A stretch of DNA of 50,962 bases from an uncultured Eubacteriales bacterium (GCA_902789365.1 CADANQ010000023.1:1-50962), one strand, 5' to 3'; numbered from the stretch's first letter, positions 33,162 through 42,487 are shown. Made by a program: numbers and translations. Notes: generated by a model not told the origin, from the letters alone.

Positions 33162-34454
33162 ATGGAAAGCAAGTATATTCGTAAGAGGGAAACCGACTGG
33201 AAAGTAACGGCATTATGCTTTTTGATCGTCACATTTGTTTGTTTCTTAAGCTTTTTTTCATATACAGGATACATGTTGAATACAGAGTGTTTGATAATCG
33301 GGTTTGGAATTCTTTTACTGAATATTGGCGATGACCGTTACTTTACTGTCATACCGATTACAATGTTATGTATTGGCGTGCTTTTTCTTCTTTTTGTGTC
33401 TGGCCGTTTTGGAGAAAGAGGTTTTAATGCGCCAATTGTAAATGCGTATAAATATGTCTACCTCTTTATCTGCGCTGTATGTGCTGTCTTTACCAAGGGG
33501 CTGGAAAGGCAGTGGAAAGCGGCAGTGGTAAAGGTTACCATTGTGGTGTATGTATTCACAGAATTGATATCGATTTACTATGCCGTGTTTGTGAATGCAG
33601 AAGCAATACGATATGCTAACCAATTGGGATTCCGCTTTGCTGCCAATTTTGATCAGGTATTTGCTGCGCCATTTACTATGAGCTGTCTGGTACTTATGTT
33701 GCGGGAAAACAAGTTATCAGTGTTGGAAAAGTGTTTTGCGATTGGCGGCGTGATTATTACTGGTTTATTTTGTTTCCTTTCGGGAATTACGACCAGCTTT
33801 CTTCTTACCGCTATTAGTGCATCTGTTGCATTTTTCTTGTCGACAAAAGGGAGTAAAAAGAAATATGTGTTTATCCTGTTGGCAGTTATTATTGTGTGTG
33901 CGGTGGTGTACATCTACAAGCAGCAGATTTCAGATTATTTATATCGCATAACAGAGGATTTAGCTCCAGATTTCAGACGGAGAATTCGATATGTTACGGA
34001 TGAACTGTTGGGGACTGAACACTATAACGAAGGATACGAACATGAAGGACGAGAAAGACTGGTTGCATATTCACTCAATTCATTTAAGAATAATCCGATT
34101 TTTGGCATAGGTTACTGGGAATACGGGTTTATGACGATCGGTGCCCATACGGAATGGGTAGATATGCTCGGTGTGTTCGGTCTGGTAGGAACCGCTTTGT
34201 TCGGCATTTCGGTATTCATACTGTGTAGAAGCATCTTTATCAGATCCGAAGACAGGACAGAACGAATAAGTTTTTTTATAGCACTGGGAATAATGTTCCT
34301 TCTTGGTTTTTTAGATCCATTCCTGAGTATGCCTGTGCTGATAATGGTATTTGTGGTGGCGCCTAACATTTCATCTGTCGACAAGACATTAAGAAGGGAA
34401 ATCCCGAAACGGCATTATTTATATCTGAAAGAAGGGAATGAATTGCATGCGTGA
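33162..34454 (+). CDS. wzy: Wzy-like polysaccharide polymerase (O-antigen ligase superfamily)
   Basis: A 430-residue integral membrane protein with about ten hydrophobic helices and a large loop between roughly residues 265 and 320 (QQISDYLYRITEDLAPDFRR... to GIGYWEYGF). The loop contains NNPIFGIGYWE and AHTEWVDMLGVFG, the pattern seen in the Wzy/O-antigen ligase superfamily. It would polymerise flipped repeat units on the outer face. It is among the most AT-rich genes of the window by eye, as is usual for wzy. The ATG at 33162 is preceded by AGGTGAG; a GTG at 33150 is possible. It overlaps the next gene by 8 bp. Confidence 0.85.
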   Translation: MESKYIRKRETDWKVTALCFLIVTFVCFLSFFSYTGYMLNTECLIIGFGILLLNIGDDRYFTVIPITMLCIGVLFLLFVSGRFGERGFNAPIVNAYKYVYLFICAVCAVFTKGLERQWKAAVVKVTIVVYVFTELISIYYAVFVNAEAIRYANQLGFRFAANFDQVFAAPFTMSCLVLMLRENKLSVLEKCFAIGGVIITGLFCFLSGITTSFLLTAISASVAFFLSTKGSKKKYVFILLAVIIVCAVVYIYKQQISDYLYRITEDLAPDFRRRIRYVTDELLGTEHYNEGYEHEGRERLVAYSLNSFKNNPIFGIGYWEYGFMTIGAHTEWVDMLGVFGLVGTALFGISVFILCRSIFIRSEDRTERISFFIALGIMFLLGFLDPFLSMPVLIMVFVVAPNISSVDKTLRREIPKRHYLYLKEGNELHA

Positions 34455-35571
34455 GGTCATTGTATTTGGATTGGACGATGCCATCGGCGGCGTGGAGATC
34501 TACGCGCTCACCATGCAGAAACTGCTCCGGGATGATCTCAGATTCCTGTATGTCATGGAGATGCCCCGGAATATGCATGCGGATGCGATCAGGCAAATGG
34601 ACGGTGAGGTGTACTTCATCCCCAGGCAGGACGGTTTGACCGCGTATATCGGGAATATACGCCGGAAACTCACGGAGCTTCGTAAGAGAACGGATGTGCT
34701 GTATTTGAACCTCAGCAACTATTCCCGCGAAATGCTTTATGTTTTCCATCTGGCCAGAAAGCTGAAGTACCGTGTGGTTGTCCATTCCCACGGAGCTATG
34801 CTGAAAACAATCGAGAGTCCTCTGCACCGTTTCACACACAAACTGGTAAAAAGAGTAAGCCTATACTATATCCGGTACTTCACGAGAGTCGCTGTGTCCC
34901 AGCGCGCGGGGGTTTTCATGTACGGCAATCGGACCTTTGAAATACTCCCCGCGGGCATTGATCTGGCAAGGTTTGTGTTCTCTCCGAAGGACAGGGCTGA
35001 AGTGCGTAAGCAATGGCACTGTGAGGACAAATCGGTCCTCGGATTTGTGGGACGGCTCGCGGAAGTCAAAAATGTTGATTTCATCATCCGTGTAATGAAG
35101 GAATTGAAAGATATCGCCGCGAGCGAGAAACCCGTGCTGATGATCGTCGGCGGAGGGCCTCTTGAGGAGGAACTGCGGAAGCTGACTGACGAACTGGGCC
35201 TGCGGGAGGATGTGATCTTCACCGGTTTCACCGATCAGGTGCCGAAATATTTGCAGGCGATGGACTGCTTGATTGGCGCGTCCTTCAGCGAAGGGATGCC
35301 CCTGGGATTTATGGAGGCTCAGGCTGCAGGACTTCCGTGCATCTGCGCCGAAGGGCGATATCCTCAGGAGATTGCCGCGACGGACCTGGTGCGGATGATT
35401 CCGCTGGAGGCAGGCGAACGGGCATGGGCTGAGGCGATCGGGAAGATCATGAGGACACCGGGCCTGGAAGATAAGCGTAAGGCATTTCAGGCGGAAACGG
35501 CCTTGAAACAGTTTGATCAATGCTATATTGCCCGGCGGCTGCTCCAGATTTTGTGCGGGACGGAGAACTGA
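34447..35571 (+). CDS. Glycosyltransferase family 4
   Basis: A 374-residue GT-B enzyme. The N-terminal domain has DDAIGGVEIYALTMQKLL, and the C-terminal domain has VLGFVGRLAEVKNVDFIIRV, LMIVGGGPLEEELRKL and the sugar-nucleotide motif ASFSEGMPLGFMEAQAAGLP (the E-x7-E type site). It probably transfers a sugar to the growing lipid-linked unit. The ATG at 34447 sits inside the end of wzy, 10 bp after GAAGGG; an ATG at 34438 is too close to that site. Confidence 0.92.
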   Translation: MREVIVFGLDDAIGGVEIYALTMQKLLRDDLRFLYVMEMPRNMHADAIRQMDGEVYFIPRQDGLTAYIGNIRRKLTELRKRTDVLYLNLSNYSREMLYVFHLARKLKYRVVVHSHGAMLKTIESPLHRFTHKLVKRVSLYYIRYFTRVAVSQRAGVFMYGNRTFEILPAGIDLARFVFSPKDRAEVRKQWHCEDKSVLGFVGRLAEVKNVDFIIRVMKELKDIAASEKPVLMIVGGGPLEEELRKLTDELGLREDVIFTGFTDQVPKYLQAMDCLIGASFSEGMPLGFMEAQAAGLPCICAEGRYPQEIAATDLVRMIPLEAGERAWAEAIGKIMRTPGLEDKRKAFQAETALKQFDQCYIARRLLQILCGTEN

Positions 35572-35602
35572 AACGTTCTTAACAGAAATACGGAGGTGCA
35601 AC

Positions 35603-36661
35603 ATGGACTGTCAGGACAGGGAACCGGCTGTATCGGTGCTGATGTGCGTGTACAACACAAAGGAGGAGTGGCTGCGGGAAGCGATTGAGAGCATCCTGAA
35701 ACAAACCTTCCGGGATTTTCAGTTTATCATCGTACTGGACTGCCCTACGGATGGCAGCGAGCAGGTGGTACGGTCCTATGCCGGTCGGGATGATCGCATC
35801 ACGGTGGTTAAAAATGAGGAGAACCTTGGCTTGACCAAGAGCCTGAACAGAGGCCTGGCAGTGGCTAAGGGCAAGTATATTGCACGCATGGACTCGGATG
35901 ATGTGTCCCTGCCGAACAGGCTGGAGATGCAATATCGCTATATGGAGGCAAACCCCGGAACGGTGGTGGTAGGCGCACGCGTGTTTACTCCGGGGCTGAA
36001 TCAGGCGGTCATCTATGAGTGGACGGGCGATCAGCAGGCTTTGAAGATACGGCTTCTCTTTCACAATTACGGAGTGCCGCATCCGACGGCCTTCATCCGC
36101 AGGTCTGTATTGACGGATCACGGAATCACATATACGGAGTGGGTCAAAAAGAGCCAGGATTACAAGCTCTGGGTGGATCTGCTGCCTTACGGAGATATCA
36201 TTATGCTCCCGGATATTCTGCTGATGTATCGGGTGCACGAAAATCAGATTACAGCAAACCCAACCTCACAGAGAGGATTTGCGCACAGGGTTGCTTTGGA
36301 ACAGGCTGAAGCATTGCTTGGGGAAATGAGCGAACAGGAGCGGCTGATCCACTGCTGGTTCGATGATCCGAAGCACATTGAGGGCGGCAGGAAGGGATAC
36401 AAAGCTTATATACGAAGAATGACAGAGGCAAACGCGGAGAAGGGCATCTATGATCAGCAAAAGCTGGTACGGGAGCTGTCATTCATGTGGTGCCAGAAGG
36501 CATGGCGGCGAGCGGTGTTGATGCATAAGTTCGATTTCTTCATGGATCCAAAGACCTTGGTGATGCTCAAGCCCTCCATGGCGCGCTACATCCGGCAGAA
36601 TAAAAAGGCGAAGGCAGATTATCTTGAGGAAATCAGGAAGGCACAGGCTGCCTGGGAGTGA
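35603..36661 (+). CDS. Glycosyltransferase family 2, second copy
   Basis: A 352-residue GT-A enzyme with VSVLMCVYNTKEEWLREAIE, IIVLDCPTDGSEQV, the metal-binding ARMDSDDVSLPNRLEMQ and the acceptor-side VKKSQDYKLWVDL. It differs clearly from the GT2 at 32176, so the two are not a recent duplication. It is specific for an unknown donor. The ATG at 35603 follows GGAGG by 6 bp. A C-terminal extension of about 90 residues rich in basic and aromatic residues may contact the membrane. Confidence 0.92.
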   Translation: MDCQDREPAVSVLMCVYNTKEEWLREAIESILKQTFRDFQFIIVLDCPTDGSEQVVRSYAGRDDRITVVKNEENLGLTKSLNRGLAVAKGKYIARMDSDDVSLPNRLEMQYRYMEANPGTVVVGARVFTPGLNQAVIYEWTGDQQALKIRLLFHNYGVPHPTAFIRRSVLTDHGITYTEWVKKSQDYKLWVDLLPYGDIIMLPDILLMYRVHENQITANPTSQRGFAHRVALEQAEALLGEMSEQERLIHCWFDDPKHIEGGRKGYKAYIRRMTEANAEKGIYDQQKLVRELSFMWCQKAWRRAVLMHKFDFFMDPKTLVMLKPSMARYIRQNKKAKADYLEEIRKAQAAWE

Positions 36662-36717
36662 CAAGGATCGATCTGTTTTCACAGAAAATGTAAACAATGA
36701 AAGACAGGGATGAGAAC

Positions 36718-37674
36718 ATGCTGAAGAAGATCATGCGATATCTCAGTGACCCGGATTACAGATTCCTGACAAACGCCTATCATGACCTGAACCATAGGAT
36801 GGATGATGAAAAATATCTGAAAAAGTACTTTCACGCCAAGATGGGCTACGACCTTGATTTGTCAAATCCAAGAACCTTTAACGAGAAACTTCAGTGGCTG
36901 AAATTGCATGATCGCAGACCGATTTACACAACGATGGTGGACAAATACGAAGCCAAGAAGCATGTTGCGAGCGTAATCGGGGATGAGCATATTATCCCGA
37001 CATTAGGCGTGTGGGAGCATTTTGATGAGATTGATTTTGACACCCTGCCGGATCAGTTCGTGCTGAAGTGTACGCACGACAGCGGGGGCCTTGTAATTGT
37101 CAGAGATAAGACAAAGCTGGACCGTGAGGCAGCGCGGCAAAAGATTGAGAAATGTCTGCATACTGATTTCTATTTTGCAGGTCGCGAATGGCCCTACAAG
37201 AATGTGAAGCCCCGAATCATCGCAGAAAAGCTTATGATGGATGAGGCAAATGACTACGAGAGGCCATCTGCCGCCAAGGATCTGACAGATTATAAGTTCT
37301 ATTGTTTCGGTGGGATCCCAGATTGTGTGATGGGCTGTTTTGAGCGATCAACAGGAGAAACCAAATTCTATTTTTTCGATAGAAATTGGGATTTGATGCG
37401 GATCAACAGAAGAGGCATTGAAGCACCTCCTGACTTTACACTTCCCAAACCATCCTGTTTGGATAGAATGTTTGAGATAGCAGAAACGCTAGCAAAAGGT
37501 ATTCCTTTTGTTCGCGTTGATTTGTACCAATGCGGCGAGCAGGTTTATTTCGGCGAAATGACGTTTTATCCGGCAAGTGGATTTGATCCCAATTATCTGC
37601 CGAAAACGGACCGCTATTTTGGAGACAAAATCAACCTGTCGTTGGCTTATGACCAAATACGCGAAAAGGAGTGA
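36718..37674 (+). CDS. TupA-like ATP-grasp protein
   Basis: A 318-residue protein of the TupA-like ATP-grasp family. The typical opening is YFHAKMGYDLDLSNPRTFNE with KLQWLK, followed by MVDKYEAKKHVASVIGDEHI, DQFVLKCTHDSGGLVIVRDK and the final metal site VRVDLYQCGEQVYFGEMTFY. The family is named after teichuronopeptide synthesis, in which amino acids are joined to uronic acid polymers, so peptide or amide bond formation on a polysaccharide is the expected role. The next gene, 6 bp later, encodes a carboxyethyl-amino-acid synthase, a plausible donor. The ATG at 36718 follows AGGGATGAG; an ATG at 36697 has no ribosome binding site. Confidence 0.85.
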   Translation: MLKKIMRYLSDPDYRFLTNAYHDLNHRMDDEKYLKKYFHAKMGYDLDLSNPRTFNEKLQWLKLHDRRPIYTTMVDKYEAKKHVASVIGDEHIIPTLGVWEHFDEIDFDTLPDQFVLKCTHDSGGLVIVRDKTKLDREAARQKIEKCLHTDFYFAGREWPYKNVKPRIIAEKLMMDEANDYERPSAAKDLTDYKFYCFGGIPDCVMGCFERSTGETKFYFFDRNWDLMRINRRGIEAPPDFTLPKPSCLDRMFEIAETLAKGIPFVRVDLYQCGEQVYFGEMTFYPASGFDPNYLPKTDRYFGDKINLSLAYDQIREKE

Positions 37675-37680
37675 TGGAAA

Positions 37681-38637
37681 GTGAAGAGCCTTGGGTTTCC
37701 AATCAGTTCCAAAGAGAATGAAAAACGCAGAACTATCATTCCGGATAGCCTGAAAAAGCTTAGCTGTCCTGAACTTGTCTATATCGAACAGGGATATGGC
37801 AACGTACTCGGAATTAACGATGACGAGTACTCGAAAGCGGGTGCAACGATTTGCTCCCATGAGGAGACAATTCGGAAAGACATCATTTGTGATCCCAAAG
37901 TCGGAGATGCAGATTTTCTGGATAAACTGAATCCTGGACAGACGATCTTTGGCTGGATCCATGCAACACAGAATCAGGATATAACCGACAAAATCATCAA
38001 TACAAAAGTGACAGCATATGCTTGGGAGAAAATGTTTGACAAAGGCAGGCACGTTTTTTGGTTCAACAATGAACTGGCTGGAGAGGCAGCAGTCATCAAT
38101 GCATTCCAGTGCTATGGAATGCTACCGTACGGCTTGAATGTAGCTGTTATTGGAAACGGTAATACCGCTCGTGGCGCCTGCAGAGTCCTGCACATGCTGG
38201 GTGCACACGTGATGCAGTACAATCGTCATCAGGAGAGCCTGCTAAGACAAGAAATCGGCGATTATGATGTGATTGTCAATTGCATTCTATGGGACGTTAC
38301 ACGAAAAGACCATATCATTTGCCGAAGCGATTTGGCAAGAATGAAGAAAACCGCTATGATTATTGATGTGAGTTGCGACCGACACGGCGGGATCGAAACC
38401 AGCATTCCGACCTCGTTGACTGATCCCACCTTTTACGTCGATGGAATTCTTCACTATGCTGTTGACCACACACCATCAATCTTTTACAAGACATTTTCGT
38501 ACAACAATTCAAAAGTGATCGTGCCATTCTTGGAACAACTGATGTCCGACAGACCAGGGGAAATTCTGAAAGAGAGTCTGATCATTCGCGACGGGGTGAT
38601 TGTTGACCCCGAGATTATTCAGAGACAAGGAAGATAG
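37681..38637 (+). CDS. N5-(carboxyethyl)ornithine synthase-like dehydrogenase
   Basis: A 318-residue member of the alanine dehydrogenase/CEOS group. It begins MKSLGFPISSKENEKRRTII, contains FGWIHATQNQDITDKII and HVFWFNNELAGEAA, and has an NAD(P)-binding loop VAVIGNGNTARGA (about 152-164), then SCDRHGGIETSIPT and LHYAVDHTPSIFYK. CEOS condenses pyruvate with the side-chain amine of ornithine or lysine and reduces the imine to an N-(1-carboxyethyl) amino acid. In a polysaccharide cluster next to an ATP-grasp ligase, the product is probably a decoration, as known for N-epsilon-(1-carboxyethyl)lysine amides in Proteus and Providencia O-antigens. The GTG start follows AAGGAG by 8 bp. Alanine dehydrogenase is less likely given the CEOS-type motifs. 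Confidence 0.82.
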   Translation: MKSLGFPISSKENEKRRTIIPDSLKKLSCPELVYIEQGYGNVLGINDDEYSKAGATICSHEETIRKDIICDPKVGDADFLDKLNPGQTIFGWIHATQNQDITDKIINTKVTAYAWEKMFDKGRHVFWFNNELAGEAAVINAFQCYGMLPYGLNVAVIGNGNTARGACRVLHMLGAHVMQYNRHQESLLRQEIGDYDVIVNCILWDVTRKDHIICRSDLARMKKTAMIIDVSCDRHGGIETSIPTSLTDPTFYVDGILHYAVDHTPSIFYKTFSYNNSKVIVPFLEQLMSDRPGEILKESLIIRDGVIVDPEIIQRQGR

Positions 38638-38771
38638 GGAAGACTATGAAAAGAACTACTCATTGAACCGAAAGAATGAAAAGATCATTTCATAGAAGGA
38701 TCATTGACCGGTTCGTTGATGATACACTCAATAATCAATTGGAATAAACGCTATAGAAAGAAAGATCAAAT

Positions 38772-39815
38772 ATGAAAACATGCATAGTGACTGTTTATGA
38801 CAGCATCAACTGTGGCAGCTATTGGCAGGCGTTTGCTTTGGGAGAAGCGATGCGCCAGATGGACTGTGAGGTCCAATACCTTAGGCGTGATCCGAAAGGC
38901 GCATCGTCCTCGGCCAGCACCTGTATCAGATCGGTTTTGTCCAATTGCAAGCACGGGAGATTTGCGGTTGCAGGCAGATACCTGTTGGCAGTGAAGAAGT
39001 TTCGGCGTTTGCGGAGCGAGTTGCAAATCATCGATAAAACAGATGACATCGACTGCTTTGTGTTGGGGAGCGATACGATATGGAATATGGACAGTCAGTA
39101 TTTCAGGGAACACGCAAATACCTATTGGGGAATTGATTTCTTTCCCCGGAAGACAATTACTTACGCTGCTTCAGCGGCGAATACAAAAGCGGAAAAAATA
39201 ACACAGGAACTTCATGACGCGGTCGGGAAACTGTACGCAGTGTCGGTTCGCGATCAGCACACAAGGGAACTGGTGAAAGATGATACTGATAAAGAAATCA
39301 GGATCGTCTGTGACCCGACATTGCTGCTTGTGAAATCAGATTATCGGAAGTACATCGGTTCCAACACCGAGAAAAAGGGGTATGTTTACCTGTACCTGAA
39401 TGCTCCGCTGTCACACAAACAGGGCGAAGAACTGAAAGCATTTTGCAGAGACAAGGGTCTGAATATCATCAACGGATTTACGTATAATAAGCCGGATTAT
39501 TGCGATAAGTGTATTGTAGCCGAACCGAAAAGCTTTCTGACATATATGTTTCATGCCGATTATATTGTTACCGACACCTTCCACGGAACGGTGTTCTCTG
39601 TGAACTTCAACAAACCGTTTGTATCACTTACCAGGGGAAAGAACAAAGTGAAGGAATTCCTGGACATTTGCGGGCTTACGGACAGAGGTCACGAAGATGA
39701 TGCGGGAATGGTCAGCAAGCTCTCCTGTCCGATCGACTATGCGGCTGTCAATGCGGAAATCAGTGCCCTGAGGGAAAAATCCCTGTCCTATCTGAGAGAA
39801 ACGATTCTGGAATGA
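38772..39815 (+). CDS. Polysaccharide pyruvyl transferase family protein
   Basis: A 347-residue GT-B-like protein of the PS_pyruv_trans family. The visible motifs are NCGSYWQAFALGEAMRQM near the N-terminus, CFVLGSDTIWN, the strand TYAASAA, IRIVCDPTLLL and the conserved ADYIVTDTFHGTVFSVNF with NKPFV. The family adds pyruvate from phosphoenolpyruvate as a ketal to sugars, making the polymer acidic. Some members in gut bacteria have other acceptors. The upstream gap of 134 bp is AT-rich with a weak ribosome binding site (AAAGAAAG), and no convincing promoter is seen. Next comes a MurB-type reductase. Confidence 0.87.
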   Translation: MKTCIVTVYDSINCGSYWQAFALGEAMRQMDCEVQYLRRDPKGASSSASTCIRSVLSNCKHGRFAVAGRYLLAVKKFRRLRSELQIIDKTDDIDCFVLGSDTIWNMDSQYFREHANTYWGIDFFPRKTITYAASAANTKAEKITQELHDAVGKLYAVSVRDQHTRELVKDDTDKEIRIVCDPTLLLVKSDYRKYIGSNTEKKGYVYLYLNAPLSHKQGEELKAFCRDKGLNIINGFTYNKPDYCDKCIVAEPKSFLTYMFHADYIVTDTFHGTVFSVNFNKPFVSLTRGKNKVKEFLDICGLTDRGHEDDAGMVSKLSCPIDYAAVNAEISALREKSLSYLRETILE

Positions 39816-39916
39816 TGCCAGTACAAGCCGCTGATGTGTTCACGGATTGTATCATGCAAGAGCAGCGGGCCGAATAAACCCGCCAGAATATTTTTACGGA
39901 AAGGCCGGAGTGCTCG

Positions 39917-40780
39917 ATGAGGATTCTGAAAGATGAGAGCCTTGCCCCGAAGACCACGTTCAAGGTTGGGGGAATTGCAACGAACTACTACATCCCCGAG
40001 AGCACGGAGGATGTACGCAGACTGACAAAGGAATTGCACGGAGAGGAATACTATATCCTGTCGGGCGGATCAAATTTGTTGATCAATGATAAGAAGCATT
40101 TCAAGCATGTTATCTCCTGTGCAGCGATGGATCACGATTTGGTTGACAACGGAGATGGCCATTTCTATATCGGTGCATCCAACAGGATACAGGATGTGAT
40201 TACATTTGTTAATGGATGTGGCTACGGGGGATTCGAGGAGCTGGTGAGCCTGCCTGCTATGTTCGGCGGTATCATCTATATGAATGCGGGTATTGGCGGC
40301 GGAAAAAATGCCTTGTTCTGCATCGGTGATTTTATTGATCACGTGAGATGTGTCAGACGATCAGACGGGGAGGTCGTCTGGATGGATCGTAAGGAATGCC
40401 GGTTTGCACCCCGTTCGTCGGTTTTTCAGGACAACCGGTTCATTATCATGGGTGCGGATATTACTCTTCAGCCGCAGGAAAAGGAAGTATCCGAGGAGAG
40501 GATCCGGAAGCGGAAGGAGCATTGCAGACAAACCCAGAAATGGGGAAAAGGATGCTTCGGCTCATGCTTTTCAAGATGTGACGGAAGAGCGTTGAGTATC
40601 TGGTACAAACTTTTCGGGCGTAAAAGGAGAGGCGTAATGATTGACAGCAATAACAAGAATTGGTTGATCAACAACGGAAACGCTACATTCGCAGAGACGG
40701 AAAAACTGATTGAGAAAGCCGTCCTGATTCACCGGGTCCTGCGTAAAGATATAGAAACAGAAGTCGTGATCTGGAAGTAA
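39917..40780 (+). CDS. MurB paralogue (enolpyruvyl-sugar reductase-like)
   Basis: A 287-residue FAD enzyme similar to UDP-N-acetylenolpyruvoylglucosamine reductase. The FAD domain shows TTFKVGGIATNYYIP and YYILSGGSNLLIND (about 45-58), then FEELVSLPAMFGGIIYMNAG. The catalytic serine equivalent is Ser216 in KGCFGSCFS, and the C-terminus has NNKNWLINNGNATFAETEKL and LRKDIETEVVI with the terminal catalytic glutamate (Glu280 or Glu282). The canonical SVFKNP and ISEKHANF boxes are changed to SCFSR and SNNKNWL. A basic insert (LFGRKRRG) is present. Its place in the polysaccharide locus, away from cell-wall genes, argues for a specialised role in making a lactyl-ether sugar, which is inference. No MurA-like partner is in the window. 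Confidence 0.8.
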   Translation: MRILKDESLAPKTTFKVGGIATNYYIPESTEDVRRLTKELHGEEYYILSGGSNLLINDKKHFKHVISCAAMDHDLVDNGDGHFYIGASNRIQDVITFVNGCGYGGFEELVSLPAMFGGIIYMNAGIGGGKNALFCIGDFIDHVRCVRRSDGEVVWMDRKECRFAPRSSVFQDNRFIIMGADITLQPQEKEVSEERIRKRKEHCRQTQKWGKGCFGSCFSRCDGRALSIWYKLFGRKRRGVMIDSNNKNWLINNGNATFAETEKLIEKAVLIHRVLRKDIETEVVIWK

Positions 40781-40875
40781 GCGGCTTTGCTTCCGGGAAA
40801 GAAATCGTTTTGAACGTGCGACCGGGACATTGATCTAAATGGGCGCTAACGGATAGGGGAAAGAAGAAAGATAAA

Positions 40876-42390
40876 ATGAGAGGGAAGAAAGCCGCAATCA
40901 ATACGGCATGTAGCCTGATACAGGAACTGGTTTCATTTATCTGCGGATTTATTCTTCCGCGTTTGATTCTGACGGCCTTTGGTTCAAAATACAATGGACT
41001 GTTCAACTCTATTTCCCAGTTCCTGGGATGCGCGATACTGCTGAGATCCGGCATCGGCGGTGTAACGAGGGCAGCCCTTTACAAACCGCTGGAAGAGCAT
41101 GACCAGAAAAGCATAAATTCGATCATCAAAGCGACGGACAATTTTATGAAGAAAATCGGCCTGATCCTTGCCGGCCTTATCGTCGCTTTTGCCGTCGTTT
41201 ATGCTTTGTTTTTGCAGGGAGAGTTTGATTGGCTCTTTACATTTACGCTCGTTTTAATCATCGGAGCCAGCAAATTTGCGGAATCCTTTTTCGGTATAAC
41301 ATATCTGATCGTACTGCAGGCGGACCAGAGACTGTGGATACAGTCGGTTTTGTATTCCGTTGCGCTGATTTTTAATACGCTGATTTCGGTAATCCTGATA
41401 AAGATAGGCGCGTCGGTTCATCTTGTAAAGCTTGGAAGCGCGTTGGTCTTCGTTGCTTATCCCTTGATTATGGGAGCTTATGTCAAGCGCCGATACAAAA
41501 TCGATCTGAATGTCGAACCGAATAACGAGGCAATCGCGCAGCGCTGGGATGCTTTCTGGCATCAGGTCGGCTATTTCGTGATGGAAAACACCGATATAAT
41601 GGTTCTGACATGCTTTACAAACATGTTGGAGGTATCCGTCTACAGCGTATACAACCTGATTATCTCGGCCTTGAAGAAGGTGCTGCTTTCGTTTTTATCC
41701 GGCATGGAAGCAGCCTTCGGCAACATGATTGTCCGCAAAGAGGCGAATACGCTGAAGGAAACGGTTAGTATCGTAGAAAATGCCATGTTTTCGCTGTCAA
41801 CCATCGTGTACACCTGTACGGCTTTGCTGATCTGCGATTTCGTTTCTATCTATACGCAGGGCATTACGGACGTGAACTATATCCGATATGAGTTTGCTTA
41901 TGTAATCATTATCGCACAATTTTTCAATATCATTCGTCTGCCATATCAGCTGGTCGTACAGGCAGCCGGGCATTATAAGCAGACAAAAGCGGGTGCAATC
42001 ATCGAACCGATCCTGAACATCGTGCTTTCTATCATTTTTGTCTTGATTCCGCGGTTCGGATTGACCGGCGTCGCAATCGGCACGCTGGCTGCGACGCTCT
42101 TCAGAACAGCGCAGTATTCGCTCTACATGAGCAAGAACGTTGTGAAACGAAGCCTGCTGATTACTCCGGCAAGGATTCTTGTCGCTGCCGTTGAGACAGC
42201 TGCGGTGGTCGTCTGTGTCAAAGCGATTCACCTGCAGCCCCCATCGAATTACTGGGACTGGATCATCAACGCAGTCATCACGGGTGGCATCTGCCTGGCC
42301 GTTGTTCTGGCGGGAAATACGCTTTTCTTTACGAAAGACATGAAAAATACGATCAAAAAGATCAGGAACCTGAAAAAAAGATCGGCATAA
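40876..42390 (+). CDS. wzx: Wzx flippase (polysaccharide biosynthesis/MOP family)
   Basis: A 504-residue integral membrane protein with twelve to fourteen hydrophobic helices. It opens AAINTACSLIQELVSFICGF with ILPRLILTAFGSKYNGLF, and later has QVGYFVMENTDIMVLTCF and EVSVYSVYNLI, as in the MOP-family lipid-linked oligosaccharide flippases of Firmicute capsule loci. It should move the undecaprenyl-linked repeat unit to the outer leaflet for Wzy. It is preceded by a 95-bp gap with a purine-rich, weak ribosome binding site. The presence of both wzx and wzy defines a Wzx/Wzy-dependent pathway. Confidence 0.92.
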   Translation: MRGKKAAINTACSLIQELVSFICGFILPRLILTAFGSKYNGLFNSISQFLGCAILLRSGIGGVTRAALYKPLEEHDQKSINSIIKATDNFMKKIGLILAGLIVAFAVVYALFLQGEFDWLFTFTLVLIIGASKFAESFFGITYLIVLQADQRLWIQSVLYSVALIFNTLISVILIKIGASVHLVKLGSALVFVAYPLIMGAYVKRRYKIDLNVEPNNEAIAQRWDAFWHQVGYFVMENTDIMVLTCFTNMLEVSVYSVYNLIISALKKVLLSFLSGMEAAFGNMIVRKEANTLKETVSIVENAMFSLSTIVYTCTALLICDFVSIYTQGITDVNYIRYEFAYVIIIAQFFNIIRLPYQLVVQAAGHYKQTKAGAIIEPILNIVLSIIFVLIPRFGLTGVAIGTLAATLFRTAQYSLYMSKNVVKRSLLITPARILVAAVETAAVVVCVKAIHLQPPSNYWDWIINAVITGGICLAVVLAGNTLFFTKDMKNTIKKIRNLKKRSA

Positions 42391-42487
42391 TCGATTCAGC
42401 ACAAACAGTCAGGAACCTGTGTGATAATCGACGGAAACTTAAGCAGATTAAGAGGGTGTAATATCCCGGAACAATGGAGGTTCATAC

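Noticed and set aside
38638-38771. Internal promoter before the pyruvyltransferase-family gene (TTGACC near 38704)
   Set aside because: No -10 hexamer lies at an acceptable spacing; the gap is AT-rich but not convincing.
39917-40780. Cell-wall murB of the core genome
   Set aside because: The conserved substrate boxes are altered and the gene lies among Wzx/Wzy pathway genes; without the rest of the genome this stays a judgement rather than proof.
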